64,000 bases of DNA from DATHXC01 sp035459965 (GTDB taxonomy: Bacteria; Pseudomonadota; Gammaproteobacteria; Burkholderiales; Methylophilaceae), in NCBI GenBank assembly GCA_035459965.1, contig DATHXC010000007.1:248001-312000 (forward strand), read 5' to 3'. This document shows, piece after piece, positions 14,960 through 24,185 of this stretch. The notes beneath the pieces are model-generated. The model was not told where the DNA came from and ran no database searches. It worked only from the letters and a program-made list of their open reading frames with translations. Within the stretch, counting starts at the first letter, position 1; each line of letters opens with the position of its first letter. The position numbers were made by a program, and so were the translations under genes.

Positions 14960-16212
14960 AAATTGCTATTATCGGGGCTGGCATCGCCGGCAACATCCTC
15001 GCCTATCACCTGCACCGCGATCATGAAGTCACCGTATTTGAAGCGGGCAACTATATCGGTGGCCATACCCATACGCACGATATCGAGCACCAGGGTAAAC
15101 ATTATTCCGTTGATACCGGCTTTATCGTGTTTAACGACCGCACCTATCCTAATTTTATGCAGATGCTGGATGAGTTGGGAGTGGCCTGGCAGGCAAGCAG
15201 CATGAGCTTCAGCGTCAAGTGTGAAAAAACCGGCCTGGAGTATAACGGCACAACGTTGAACTCACTGTTTGCGCAAAGGCGCAACCTGTTTAAACCATCT
15301 TTTTACCGCATGATCCGCGACATCCTGCGCTTCAATAAAGAGTCACTGGCCTTGCTGGCACATGGCACAGAAATAAGGCTTGGAGATTACCTGGCACAGA
15401 ACAACTATGGCCAGGAATTTATCGACTATTACATTATCCCCATGGGATCTGCCATCTGGTCTACCGAGGCCAGGCAGATGATGAACTTCCCCGCCCGCTT
15501 TTTTGTGCGCTTCTTCAACAACCACGGCATGCTGAGCGTGAATAACAGGCCTGAGTGGCGCGTGGTTAAAGGCGGCTCGACATCCTACGTTAAAGCCCTT
15601 ACTGCCGGGTTTCGCAACAATATCCGCTTAAATACGCCCGTGGCAAAAGTGCGCAGGCTGAAGCGCTCAGTACGCGTGACCCCGGTGGATGGTAAAGAAG
15701 AAAGCTTCGACTGGGTATTCTTCGCTTGCCACAGCGACCAGGCACTGGCGCTATTGAGCGATGCTACAGCAGATGAGCAGGAAATCCTGGGAGCGATCCC
15801 ATATCAAGAAAATGATATTGTGCTGCACAGCGATATCAGCCTGATGCCCAAACGCAAGCTGGCATGGGCGGCATGGAATTATCACGTCACGCCCGGACCC
15901 ACAGATCGCGTTGCGGTGACCTACAATATGAACTTACTGCAGTGCCTGGATGCCGCCGAACCATTATTAGTGACCTTGAACCACACAAAAAATATCGATC
16001 CCGCCAAAGTCATCAAGCGCCTGACTTACCATCACCCTGTTTACACGACTGCTGGCGCGGCCGCGCAGGCACGTCATGGCGAGATCAGCGGTGTTAATCG
16101 CACTGGCTATTGCGGTGCCTATTGGCGCAATGGTTTTCATGAAGATGGCGTAGTTAGTGCACTGGAAGCCTTAAGGCATTTCAAACAAGCTCAAAACCAG
16201 GATTTAATCTAG
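14956..16212 (+). CDS. FAD/NAD-binding amine-oxidase-like oxidoreductase (COG2907)
   Basis: 418-aa flavoprotein with an N-terminal dinucleotide fold (IAIIGAGIAGNILAYHL, then VFEAGNYIGGHTHT) typical of COG2907, distant kin of phytoene desaturases and amine oxidases. In the alphaproteobacterial singlet-oxygen regulon, homologues accompany DUF1365 and a CFA-like enzyme and take part in making furan fatty acids, so oxidation or desaturation of a methylated acyl chain is a reasonable role (inference). It has no usual SD of its own; initiation probably depends on the repeat described at 14810-14956. Followed one base later by the DUF1365 gene. Confidence 0.87.
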   Translation: MKIAIIGAGIAGNILAYHLHRDHEVTVFEAGNYIGGHTHTHDIEHQGKHYSVDTGFIVFNDRTYPNFMQMLDELGVAWQASSMSFSVKCEKTGLEYNGTTLNSLFAQRRNLFKPSFYRMIRDILRFNKESLALLAHGTEIRLGDYLAQNNYGQEFIDYYIIPMGSAIWSTEARQMMNFPARFFVRFFNNHGMLSVNNRPEWRVVKGGSTSYVKALTAGFRNNIRLNTPVAKVRRLKRSVRVTPVDGKEESFDWVFFACHSDQALALLSDATADEQEILGAIPYQENDIVLHSDISLMPKRKLAWAAWNYHVTPGPTDRVAVTYNMNLLQCLDAAEPLLVTLNHTKNIDPAKVIKRLTYHHPVYTTAGAAAQARHGEISGVNRTGYCGAYWRNGFHEDGVVSALEALRHFKQAQNQDLI

Positions 16213-16213
16213 C

Positions 16214-16984
16214 ATGCAAAGTGCAATATTCACCGGCTGGGTAAGGCATCGCAGGTTCTTGCCGGTAGCGCATAGCTTCAACTACCGCATGTTTATGATG
16301 TACCTGAATCTGGATGAGCTGCCAGCCTTGTTTAAGGGCAGATGGTTGTGGGCGAGTGCCAGGCGCAACCTGGCCTGGTTTAACCGCAAAGACTATCTGG
16401 GCGATGCCAGCCAGCCGTTAAAAACCGCCGTGAGCGAGCTGGTGCAGCGCGAGACCGGGCAAGCATGCAGAGGGCCAATCTGCTTATTAACCCATATGCG
16501 CTATTTCGGTTATTGCTTTAACCCGGTGAGTTTTTATTATTGCTTTGAAGCCGACGGCACGACGCTGCAAGCGATAGTCACTGACATCAACAATACACCC
16601 TGGGGTGAGCGCCACGCCTATGTGCTGGACTGTACCAGTAGTAAAAAAGAGGGGAAATTTCAGCGCTTCGAGTTCAGCAAAAGCTTTCATGTATCGCCTT
16701 TTATGCCCATGAATATCGACTATGACTGGTCATTTTCCGCCCCTGAAACTTCACTCAATGTGCACATGCAGAACCTGATGTCTGATGGCAAGATGTTCGA
16801 TGCCACACTCAACCTGCAACGCCGTGAAATCAGCGGAAAAGCACTGGCCTATATGCTTATTTCATATCCATTCATGACGCTCAAGGTCATCATCGCAATC
16901 TACTGGCAGGCATTATGGCTGTGGCTAAAGCGTGTGCCTTTTGTTGCGCATCCCGAAACACTTAACGACTCATCCGTACATTGA
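16214..16984 (+). CDS. DUF1365 family protein
   Basis: 256-aa member of DUF1365 (COG3496), which starts with GWVRHRRFLPVAHSFNYR and has GYCFNPVSFYYCF and MNIDYDWSF in the middle, all typical of the family. It nearly always lies between a COG2907 flavoprotein and a CFA synthase, as here, and that trio is the core of the light or singlet-oxygen lipid cluster. No enzymatic mechanism is established from sequence. It overlaps the region before the cfa start by a few bases, depending on which cfa start is used. Confidence 0.88.
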   Translation: MQSAIFTGWVRHRRFLPVAHSFNYRMFMMYLNLDELPALFKGRWLWASARRNLAWFNRKDYLGDASQPLKTAVSELVQRETGQACRGPICLLTHMRYFGYCFNPVSFYYCFEADGTTLQAIVTDINNTPWGERHAYVLDCTSSKKEGKFQRFEFSKSFHVSPFMPMNIDYDWSFSAPETSLNVHMQNLMSDGKMFDATLNLQRREISGKALAYMLISYPFMTLKVIIAIYWQALWLWLKRVPFVAHPETLNDSSVH

Positions 16985-16992
16985 ACAAAATC

Positions 16993-18270
16993 ATGAACAA
17001 CTCCCAACCTAGCGTCACTACCCTTGCCCACCTTGCTCCCAGGAAACGCGCTGGCTGGCTGCAAAACATGGCGCGCGACCTGGTCAGCTCGAGACTGCAG
17101 AAACTGACAGCTGGCAAACTAACAGTGATCGAAGGGAATAGCACCAGGGTATTCGGCAACGACGATAGCCTGAGCGTCACTATCAATATCCATGACGCCA
17201 GATTCTACGGTGAGATCGCCTTTGGTGGTTCTATCGGTGCCGGAGAAGCCTATATGCTGGGCTACTGGAACAGTGACAACCTGACCAACCTGATACGCCT
17301 GATGGTGCTTAACCAAGGTGTCATGGATAACCTGGAAGGCGGCATGGCATGGCTGGCAAAGCCATTCATGAAGGCCTTACACTGGATGAACCGCAACACG
17401 CAGGACGGCAGCCGCCGCAACATCGCTGCGCACTATGATCTGGGCAACGAGATGTTCCAGCTATTCCTGGATCCAACCATGATGTACTCATCCGCCATTT
17501 TTGACACACCAGACATGACGCTGGAACAGGCTTCCATCAGCAAGCTTGAGCACATCTGCCGTAAGCTGGATTTAAAGCCAACGGATCATGTACTAGAAAT
17601 CGGCACCGGCTGGGGAGGTTTTGCCATTCATGCGGCCAGTCGCTATGGCTGTAACGTCACCACCACCACTATTTCCAAAGCACAGTTCGACCTGGCAAGC
17701 CAACGTATTAAAGCAGCAGGCCTGGAACATAAAATTACAGTTTTACTCAAAGATTACAGGGTTTTAGAAGGTAAATTTGACAAACTGGTTTCAATAGAAA
17801 TGATAGAAGCCGTAGGTTATCAATTCTATGACACCTACTTTGCCAAATGCGCCGCATTGCTCAAGGCAGACGGCATGGCGCTTATACAAGCCATCACTAT
17901 CGCCGACCAACGCTACGAATCCGCCAAGCGCTCTGTCGATTTCATCCAGCGCTATATCTTCCCCGGCAGTTGCATTCCCTCCGTCACCGCCCTGCTCACG
18001 AGCGTCACCCATGCATCCGATTTTCGATTGTTCAATCTGGAAGACATTGGCCCGCACTACGCCCGCACATTGGCTGAGTGGCGCATCCGCTTCTTTGCCA
18101 ATATCGACAAGGTACGGGCTTTAGGTTACCCCGAAGAATTCATCAAGATGTGGGAATTTTACCTGTGCTACTGTGAAGGTGGCTTTGAAGAGCGCGCGCT
18201 GGGTGATGTGCATTTGTTGCTGGTTAAACCCGGCAATCGACGCGATGTGATTTGCGCAGAAAATGCCTGA
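16993..18270 (+). CDS. cfa: Cyclopropane-fatty-acyl-phospholipid synthase
   Basis: About 425 aa; transfers a methylene or methyl group from SAM to the double bond of phospholipid acyl chains at the inner membrane. It has the full family layout: an N-terminal lipid-binding domain, AHYDLGNEMFQLFLD, SAM motif I VLEIGTGWGGFA, SIEMIEAVG, and RSVDFIQRYIFPGSCIPS near the active site. Length fits the COG2230 Cfa branch. I use the ATG at 16993; a TTG at 16981 overlaps the DUF1365 stop and would add four residues. Last gene of the lipid operon. Confidence 0.9.
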   Translation: MNNSQPSVTTLAHLAPRKRAGWLQNMARDLVSSRLQKLTAGKLTVIEGNSTRVFGNDDSLSVTINIHDARFYGEIAFGGSIGAGEAYMLGYWNSDNLTNLIRLMVLNQGVMDNLEGGMAWLAKPFMKALHWMNRNTQDGSRRNIAAHYDLGNEMFQLFLDPTMMYSSAIFDTPDMTLEQASISKLEHICRKLDLKPTDHVLEIGTGWGGFAIHAASRYGCNVTTTTISKAQFDLASQRIKAAGLEHKITVLLKDYRVLEGKFDKLVSIEMIEAVGYQFYDTYFAKCAALLKADGMALIQAITIADQRYESAKRSVDFIQRYIFPGSCIPSVTALLTSVTHASDFRLFNLEDIGPHYARTLAEWRIRFFANIDKVRALGYPEEFIKMWEFYLCYCEGGFEERALGDVHLLLVKPGNRRDVICAENA

Positions 18271-18286
18271 TTAATCCTAATTAAAT

Positions 18287-18310
18287 ACTGGCTACTATCA
18301 AGTAACCAGT
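18287..18310 (+). terminator. Weak hairpin after cfa, possible terminator
   Basis: ACTGGCTAC pairs with GTAACCAGT (one G-U) around a 6-nt loop, 17 bases after the cfa stop. No T run follows, so it may only stabilise the 3' end or lie in a Rho-dependent site. Confidence 0.3.
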
Positions 18311-18490
18311 CATCCCTCCGTTACAATGTTATTAAGGTTACTTAACTCTCAAGTAAGTTGGTGAGATAGGGTAAGCTAATATATTACAAATAGTGTAGCC
18401 CCATCGCTGCCACTTATTAATCTAAAAATAATAATAAAATCCAGATAACACGCCATTTACTGTAGCTTTGGAATGACGGCTAGGATAGGC

Positions 18491-20488
18491 ATGTTAAAAG
18501 CTAAATTTAGACTTCCCACCATTACTTTACAGATACTATCTATTGTATTAGCTCTGTTTGCACCTCACATGACCTGGGCAGTGTCAACTGACTCCAATAT
18601 CGAAACATCTCTTATAGACACACCCCTAGAGAAATTGGTTGAAACTGAAGTCATTACAGCAGCCAAAATAGCAAGGCAAGTGAGTAATGCGCCATCCGCT
18701 GTCAGTATCGTTACAGCAGAAGATATTAAAAATTACGGCTATCAAACCTTGGCTGATGTAATAGCCAGTATGCGCGGGCTATATACCTCGTATGATCGCA
18801 TGTATAACTATATGGGCGGGCGTGGGTTTGGGCGTACGGGAGACTACCCTGGCCGGGTCATGCTGTTGATTGATGGCTATCAGGCGAACGACAATCTCTA
18901 CAATTCCTCATATCTTGGAAATGATGGGCTGCTTGATACAGAGCTGATTCAGCGTGTGGAATATGTTTCTGGCCCCGGCTCAGTGACTTATGGCAATGGC
19001 GCATTTTACGGCATCATCAATGTAGTCACTAAAAAAGGGCATGATTTTAATGGCTTGCAGGTTTCTGCTGGCTTCGGCAGTTATGGCGCGAATAAAGAGC
19101 GGGTTACCTATGGCAAACGCTTGGAGAACGGGGCGGACATACTTTTTTCGACCTCCACATTTCGCAACGATGGCCAGAGCCTGCGCTTCAAAGAATATAA
19201 CAGCCCAACAACCAATAATGGCTTGGCTAGGAATCTAGACGAGGAAACAAATCGACGTTACTTTGCTAAGGCACAATTCGAGCAGTGGGCTTTAGAAGGC
19301 GGCTATAGTACTCGTCGCAAAGATGATCCCACAGCCTCATATGGCGCAGATTTTAATGTGCGACCAAATTGGGCCCAAGACAACAACGGCTTTGTGAGCC
19401 TTAAGCACAATACAGCTATTAGCCAAGACCTTAATGCTTCGACTCAGGTCTATTATGGCCAATACACTTACAACGCAAAAGCCGTATATGGTGGAACTCT
19501 TTGGGATGAAACCAATCTGGGCAGATGGTGGGGTGTAGATACAAAGTTTGCCAACACAACTATTAAAGACCATAAGATATTGTTTGGCGGCGAATACCGT
19601 AACGATTATCAGCAGGATTTCTATCTACCGCCAGGCAGTACTCGCAACAGTAGCTATATAGCGAGTATGTATATGCAAGATGAATATAGCCTGCGAGATG
19701 ATATCAATCTGAATTTTGGTACGCGACTAGATTACACCGGTGAACGTAGATCCAGTCATATAAGCCCTCGTCTGGCTATTATGTATACGCCTATGGCTAG
19801 CACCACAATCAAGGCATCTTATGCTTCAGCCTTCAGAAGGCCTAATGCTTTTGAAAAATATTACAGCGACCCCGCTTCTCAAATCGCCAATCCCGACCTT
19901 AAAAAAGAGCTGGTATATGCAACTGAGCTAGTGATTGAACATCGGCCAGACACAAGAACACGTCTGCTTGGTTCACTCTATCACTATGACACCAAGCGTT
20001 TGATAGCAAGTGCAGAGTATGTATTTGACCCGTCACTCCAACAATACATTAACCTGAGGGAGAGTAACACTAAGGGTGCAGATATTGAGTTTGAGCGTCG
20101 CTGGGATAACGGCATGCATCTCCGTAGCAGCTATGCATGGCAAATGTCCGAAGATAGTAGTGGCTTATGGATGGCGAATTCCCCAAAAAATCTGGCAAAA
20201 CTCAACTTTGCCATTCCGTTCCTATATAACAAAATGCGGGCTGGTTTTGAGTTGCAATATACAGGCCCTAGGGTAAGTGAAACTAGAACTGAAATTGGAG
20301 GCTATACACTGGCCAATCTCACCCTAGTTTCCCAAGGCATTATCCCCAACCTGCAGCTAAGCGCCACCATTCGCAATCTGTTTGACCGTGATTACTCGCA
20401 TGTCTCTAGCATCAACGCATTGCCTATTGTAGCTATCCCACAAAATGGCCGTAATTTCTGGCTGCAAATGACTTACGATTTTAAATAA
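18491..20488 (+). CDS. TonB-dependent outer-membrane receptor
   Basis: 665-aa receptor: signal peptide (to about ...TWA), a TonB-box-like stretch ETEVITAAK, a plug domain (APSAVSIVTAEDIKNYGYQT ... RVEYVSGPGSVTYG), then a 22-strand type barrel ending in FWLQMTYDF with the C-terminal aromatic residue. The start at 18491 is preferred for SD AGGATAGG; an ATG at 18473 lacks one. The ligand is unknown; the plug resembles vitamin, heme or colicin-type receptors only in general. Its TAA shares a base with the YfiR-like ATG, linking uptake or sensing at the outer membrane to c-di-GMP output. An inverted repeat TTACTT-N7-AAGTAA (18338-18356) lies upstream. Confidence 0.9.
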   Translation: MLKAKFRLPTITLQILSIVLALFAPHMTWAVSTDSNIETSLIDTPLEKLVETEVITAAKIARQVSNAPSAVSIVTAEDIKNYGYQTLADVIASMRGLYTSYDRMYNYMGGRGFGRTGDYPGRVMLLIDGYQANDNLYNSSYLGNDGLLDTELIQRVEYVSGPGSVTYGNGAFYGIINVVTKKGHDFNGLQVSAGFGSYGANKERVTYGKRLENGADILFSTSTFRNDGQSLRFKEYNSPTTNNGLARNLDEETNRRYFAKAQFEQWALEGGYSTRRKDDPTASYGADFNVRPNWAQDNNGFVSLKHNTAISQDLNASTQVYYGQYTYNAKAVYGGTLWDETNLGRWWGVDTKFANTTIKDHKILFGGEYRNDYQQDFYLPPGSTRNSSYIASMYMQDEYSLRDDINLNFGTRLDYTGERRSSHISPRLAIMYTPMASTTIKASYASAFRRPNAFEKYYSDPASQIANPDLKKELVYATELVIEHRPDTRTRLLGSLYHYDTKRLIASAEYVFDPSLQQYINLRESNTKGADIEFERRWDNGMHLRSSYAWQMSEDSSGLWMANSPKNLAKLNFAIPFLYNKMRAGFELQYTGPRVSETRTEIGGYTLANLTLVSQGIIPNLQLSATIRNLFDRDYSHVSSINALPIVAIPQNGRNFWLQMTYDFK

Positions 20489-21009
20489 TGTCGCGCACCC
20501 TGTTCATCACATTGATGTGTGGATGTTTATTGGCTGAGACGGTTAAAGATGCAAGCGCCGAAGGCATTCCCGAGCGCGAGATGAGAGCGGCGTACCTCTA
20601 CAATTTTGCATTGTTTACAGAATGGCCGAACCTCACAAGTGACAATATACAGTTATGCATATTAAAAACTGACCAGCCGGATTTTGCCGCAGAAAAAATT
20701 GAGCGCAAACTCATTAACGGCAAAATGCTAACGATAACCACAGTAGCAACAAGCTCTGAAGCAAAATCCTGTCAGATTTTTTATATCAGCAGTTACCAAA
20801 GTAATAATCTATCTAAAATCATCAATGACCTAGCGGACTATCCTGTATTAACAGTAAGTGATGGTGAAGATGCAGCCCAGCAAGGTACGATGATCGAACT
20901 GTTTGTTGAAAACAATCGGCTAAACTTTAAAGTCAATAATAAAGCTGTTCACGGAGCAAATCTAAGCTTGAGCGCCAAATTATTGCGCCTTGCAAAGGCG
21001 GTTTATTAG
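20488..21009 (+). CDS. YfiR family (DUF4154) periplasmic protein
   Basis: 173-aa exported protein. The mature part opens with EREMRAAYLYNFALFTEWP, the hallmark of YfiR/DUF4154, and ends AVHGANLSLSAKLLRLAKAVY. In Pseudomonas aeruginosa YfiR binds the periplasmic part of the cyclase YfiN and keeps it off. The next gene here encodes a protein with a YfiN-like periplasmic domain, so the same control is likely. It has two internal cysteines (in IQLCILK and KSCQIFY), as in redox-sensitive YfiR. Overlaps the receptor gene by one base; the next ATG is one base after its stop. Confidence 0.9.
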   Translation: MSRTLFITLMCGCLLAETVKDASAEGIPEREMRAAYLYNFALFTEWPNLTSDNIQLCILKTDQPDFAAEKIERKLINGKMLTITTVATSSEAKSCQIFYISSYQSNNLSKIINDLADYPVLTVSDGEDAAQQGTMIELFVENNRLNFKVNNKAVHGANLSLSAKLLRLAKAVY

Positions 21010-21010
21010 C

Positions 21011-23101
21011 ATGCTCACCTCTATCAGCAGTCGGTGGGAAAATACCTCCATCAAGCTAAAGCTAATGGCGATTTACTTCATTCTCAATCTTGTGGCAATG
21101 ATCATTATTTTCTCGATATTGCTTGGGTACGAATATTACAGTTTTAGAAAAGCCCTAATCACAAATATTGATGTACAGGCAAAAATCATTGAGAGTAATG
21201 CCTCTGCAGCACTAGCGTTTAGTGACGAAAAAAATGCTGAGGAGATTTTATCTGCACTACGCTATTCACCTGCAATTCAACGTGCAGAAATCAAATTGAT
21301 AGACGGAAAGCCTTTTGCGTCTTATCAAAAAAGCACATATATCAATAGCATTGACCTTAGTAACAGGCAATCGCTGTTTAATTGGTCAAGCTTACTGCTT
21401 AAGTACAATTTAAATATTAGCAATCAACCAGTTGCTCATTTAGAAATTGAGGCAAGCTTGAGTGGGTTGTATACCAGCCTTGTTATTTTTGCAGCGATTG
21501 CAGCCATAGCAGGATTACTTGCACTAGCAGGAGCCTATATCTTATCAAGAAGGCTCCACCGCAGTATCTCTGAACCACTTTTGGCACTGACTGAACTCAC
21601 AAATCGCATCACTTTATATCAGGATTTTACTGTTCGCTCATCCATTGCCTCAATGGATGAAATTGGCCGTTTGGCCAATGGCCTGAATAAAATGCTGTCA
21701 CATATTGAAGTGCGGGATGCCGAACTTGAAGCCGAACTCAGTCAGCGACTAGTAGTAGAGCGTAATCTTGATCAATTAGCCCATTATGACAACGTAACAG
21801 GCTTACCCAATCGTCACTTCTTCAATAATTACCTTGAAGTTGCCATTAGTAAGGCGCGTAACGCTGATAATATGCTGGGCGTTATTTTCATTGACTTGGA
21901 CAACTTCAAGATCGTTAATGACACATTAGGCCACCAGGCAGGTGATATTCTGCTTAAAGATGTTGCACAACGCATCTATCATGCCTTGAATGAATCTGAG
22001 GTTATATGCCGCATAGGTGGCGATGAGTTTTCGATTGTCATGGACAAAGAAGCCTCGCCTGAGCGTGCAGAATCTATCGCAAAAAATATTATTGCCGCCC
22101 TGAGCGAGGCTTTTAATCTGGATAGTAACAAGATTTATGTAGGTGCCAGCATAGGCATCAGCTTTTTCCCGACACAAGCAAGCGATATGTCTTCACTATT
22201 GAGCAGTGCCGATGCTGCCATGTATCAAGCAAAATCGATGGGCAAAAATAACTTCCAGCATTATCAGGTCGAGATGGAAGGTAGAGTGCGTCGACGCCTG
22301 AACATGGAAAATAGCTTGCGCAGAGCAATAGAAGCTAATGAGTTAGAAATTTATTATCAGCCGCAGATTGATGTATATAAGATGCGCATCACGGGTTTTG
22401 AAGCCCTGCTACGCTGGAATCATCCTAAAATGGGCATGATTAGCCCAGCCGAGTTTATTCCACTGGCTGAAGAGTCAGGATTGATTCTACCTATTGGAGA
22501 TTGGGTAATGGTCACGGCCTGTTACCAAGCAAAGGTTTGGCAGAAGGCCTTTGGCAAAGACTTGCGTATGGCAGTCAACTTCTCGGCAAAGCAGCTTAAA
22601 GATGACGCAATGGTGGATAAGGTATTGCATGCACTGCTCATTACCGATCTAGAACCACACACACTCGACATCGAATTAACTGAGAGTAGCTTGATGGAGA
22701 ATAGCGAAGCCTCAGTCGCTAAAATGGCTGAGCTAAGAAGATCCGGCATCCATATTTCCATCGATGATTTCGGCACAGGTTTCTCATCTCTTAGCTACCT
22801 TAAACGCTTTCCGCTGAGTGCACTAAAAATTGACCGCAGCTTTATATGTGACATTCCTGGCGACCAGGACGATATCGCAATTACCAATGCAATCATTGCC
22901 TTAGCCAACACACTTAAAATTGAAGTGATAGCTGAAGGTGTTGAAACACATGCACAGCTCGAGTATTTACGTAACAGCAATTGTGGAAATGCCCAGGGAT
23001 TTTTATTTAGCCGACCATTACCCGTTAACGAAATGGAATCACTGCTTAAGAGCCTTAAGCATCCATTACAATTTGATTTAAACATTACGCTAGATAGCTA
23101 A
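21011..23101 (+). CDS. CHASE8-HAMP-GGDEF-EAL c-di-GMP enzyme (YfiN-like sensor half)
   Basis: 697-aa inner-membrane protein. TM1 is at about 20-40; the periplasmic CHASE8-like domain at 41-155 carries the family pattern NASAALAFSDEKNAEEIL; TM2 is at about 157-178; a HAMP linker follows to about 235. The GGDEF motif (336-340) is intact without an RxxD inhibitory site. The EAL motif (464-466), DDFGTG and the later AEGVE are intact. YfiN itself has no EAL domain, so this version can in principle also degrade c-di-GMP. The start at 21011 follows the YfiR stop; a TTG frame from 20990 reads into yfiR. Likely controlled by YfiR and the TonB receptor. Confidence 0.9.
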   Translation: MLTSISSRWENTSIKLKLMAIYFILNLVAMIIIFSILLGYEYYSFRKALITNIDVQAKIIESNASAALAFSDEKNAEEILSALRYSPAIQRAEIKLIDGKPFASYQKSTYINSIDLSNRQSLFNWSSLLLKYNLNISNQPVAHLEIEASLSGLYTSLVIFAAIAAIAGLLALAGAYILSRRLHRSISEPLLALTELTNRITLYQDFTVRSSIASMDEIGRLANGLNKMLSHIEVRDAELEAELSQRLVVERNLDQLAHYDNVTGLPNRHFFNNYLEVAISKARNADNMLGVIFIDLDNFKIVNDTLGHQAGDILLKDVAQRIYHALNESEVICRIGGDEFSIVMDKEASPERAESIAKNIIAALSEAFNLDSNKIYVGASIGISFFPTQASDMSSLLSSADAAMYQAKSMGKNNFQHYQVEMEGRVRRRLNMENSLRRAIEANELEIYYQPQIDVYKMRITGFEALLRWNHPKMGMISPAEFIPLAEESGLILPIGDWVMVTACYQAKVWQKAFGKDLRMAVNFSAKQLKDDAMVDKVLHALLITDLEPHTLDIELTESSLMENSEASVAKMAELRRSGIHISIDDFGTGFSSLSYLKRFPLSALKIDRSFICDIPGDQDDIAITNAIIALANTLKIEVIAEGVETHAQLEYLRNSNCGNAQGFLFSRPLPVNEMESLLKSLKHPLQFDLNITLDS

Positions 23102-23108
23102 TTTCCAA

Positions 23109-23648
23109 CTAATTTTTGATCGCACAAATACGCTGCAACATGGCTGGCGGTGATTGTTGTAGTAATCCTTGCTCAAATGCAACGATCGTCAGCTCAGGAG
23201 AGAAAATCTGCAACAGCTCATTTGATTTGAGCAGAAAATCCGGGTTCTGTGGTCGCCCATAAGCCTGCTGCCCTTCCATGAATGTCTCATAAATCAGAGC
23301 ACCGCCCGGAGCCAGACTTTGTATCAACTTGGGGAAGAGCGGTCGATGTAAATAGCGACAAACCACTATCGCATCAAATGCCTGTTCAGCATAAGGCCAG
23401 CCATCTGCCTCAATATCAGCTAGCTGCGCCCTGATATTAGTGATGCCAGCCATGCTTTCCAAGCCAATTGCATCTTTATCAACCGCCGTTACTTCATACC
23501 CTTGAGTAGCCAACCAGCGGGCATTCCTTCCAAAACCAGCAGCCACATCCAAAACCAAGCCTTCCGATTTAATGTGATGTGCATGGTTAACAAGCCAAGC
23601 CGATGGCTCATAACGATATTCCGAGATTGGTAGACATTCTGAAGTCAT
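23109..23648 (-). CDS. Class I SAM-dependent methyltransferase (TehB-like)
   Basis: 179-aa soluble methyltransferase with motif I VLDVAAGFGRNARWLA, acidic motif II VTAVDKD and post-I residues AQLADIEADGWP. The size and the GxGRN pattern match the TehB/tellurite-resistance-like group; substrate unknown. Convergent with the c-di-GMP gene (7-base gap) and downstream, on the same strand, of the duplicated locus; it may be an older chromosomal gene at the edge of that locus. Confidence 0.82.
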   Translation of the reverse strand: MTSECLPISEYRYEPSAWLVNHAHHIKSEGLVLDVAAGFGRNARWLATQGYEVTAVDKDAIGLESMAGITNIRAQLADIEADGWPYAEQAFDAIVVCRYLHRPLFPKLIQSLAPGGALIYETFMEGQQAYGRPQNPDFLLKSNELLQIFSPELTIVAFEQGLLQQSPPAMLQRICAIKN

Positions 23649-23667
23649 ATGAAATAACTACCGGACT

Positions 23668-24108
23668 CTAAAAGTTGAACGTAACAACTGTATCGGTGAT
23701 TTGTTTGCGCACTCCTGAATATCCATAACAAATAAGCGCCTCTTTCAGTACTCTCAGAATATGGCTCACATCAGTATGAGATGCATTTTCAGGGGTGAAC
23801 CCAAGAAAATTCCAACCAATATGAAATGGGCTATCATCAAGATTTTTTGAGGTTGAGTCTGCTAGCTGAAGTCTTACATCTACCTCATCACCATCCAAAT
23901 ATAAGACGCTATCAGTAAAATTCTCTTCACCGCCACGAGATGAAAGTGCCATGTAATAGACATTGATATATCTGTCTATCGTCCACTGAAATTTATAAAA
24001 AGAAGGCACCCCTTCGTTTCGAAATTCAGGCATATGCCGAAGCCACATATCTGCTAATTTATATTTCTTGACGTCATCTTCTGAGACATATTCGTTTACA
24101 AATGCCAT
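23668..24108 (-). CDS. Unrecognised 146-aa protein, paralogue 1 of 3
   Basis: Soluble protein with no signal peptide; I do not recognise the family. It shares with two neighbours the N-terminus MAF(I/V)NEY...D(I/V)KK.K, a central W-(T/A)-(V/I)-DR segment and the C-terminus YGY.G(V/I).(R/K)QI..TVV.F.F. Middle parts differ strongly. SD AAGGTGA stands before the ATG. This copy carries unique stretches (RGGEENFTDSVLYLDGDEV). Last of five same-strand genes; 77 bases separate it from the copy upstream. Conserved ends with a variable core would suit immunity or adaptor proteins, but no toxin is visible nearby. Confidence 0.75.
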   Translation of the reverse strand: MAFVNEYVSEDDVKKYKLADMWLRHMPEFRNEGVPSFYKFQWTIDRYINVYYMALSSRGGEENFTDSVLYLDGDEVDVRLQLADSTSKNLDDSPFHIGWNFLGFTPENASHTDVSHILRVLKEALICYGYSGVRKQITDTVVTFNF

Positions 24109-24185
24109 TCAACTCACCTTAATTCTGTGACGATATTGAGCATCAAACGTCTGGCTCAATATGTTAATTGCCTAACACTCAGGCT

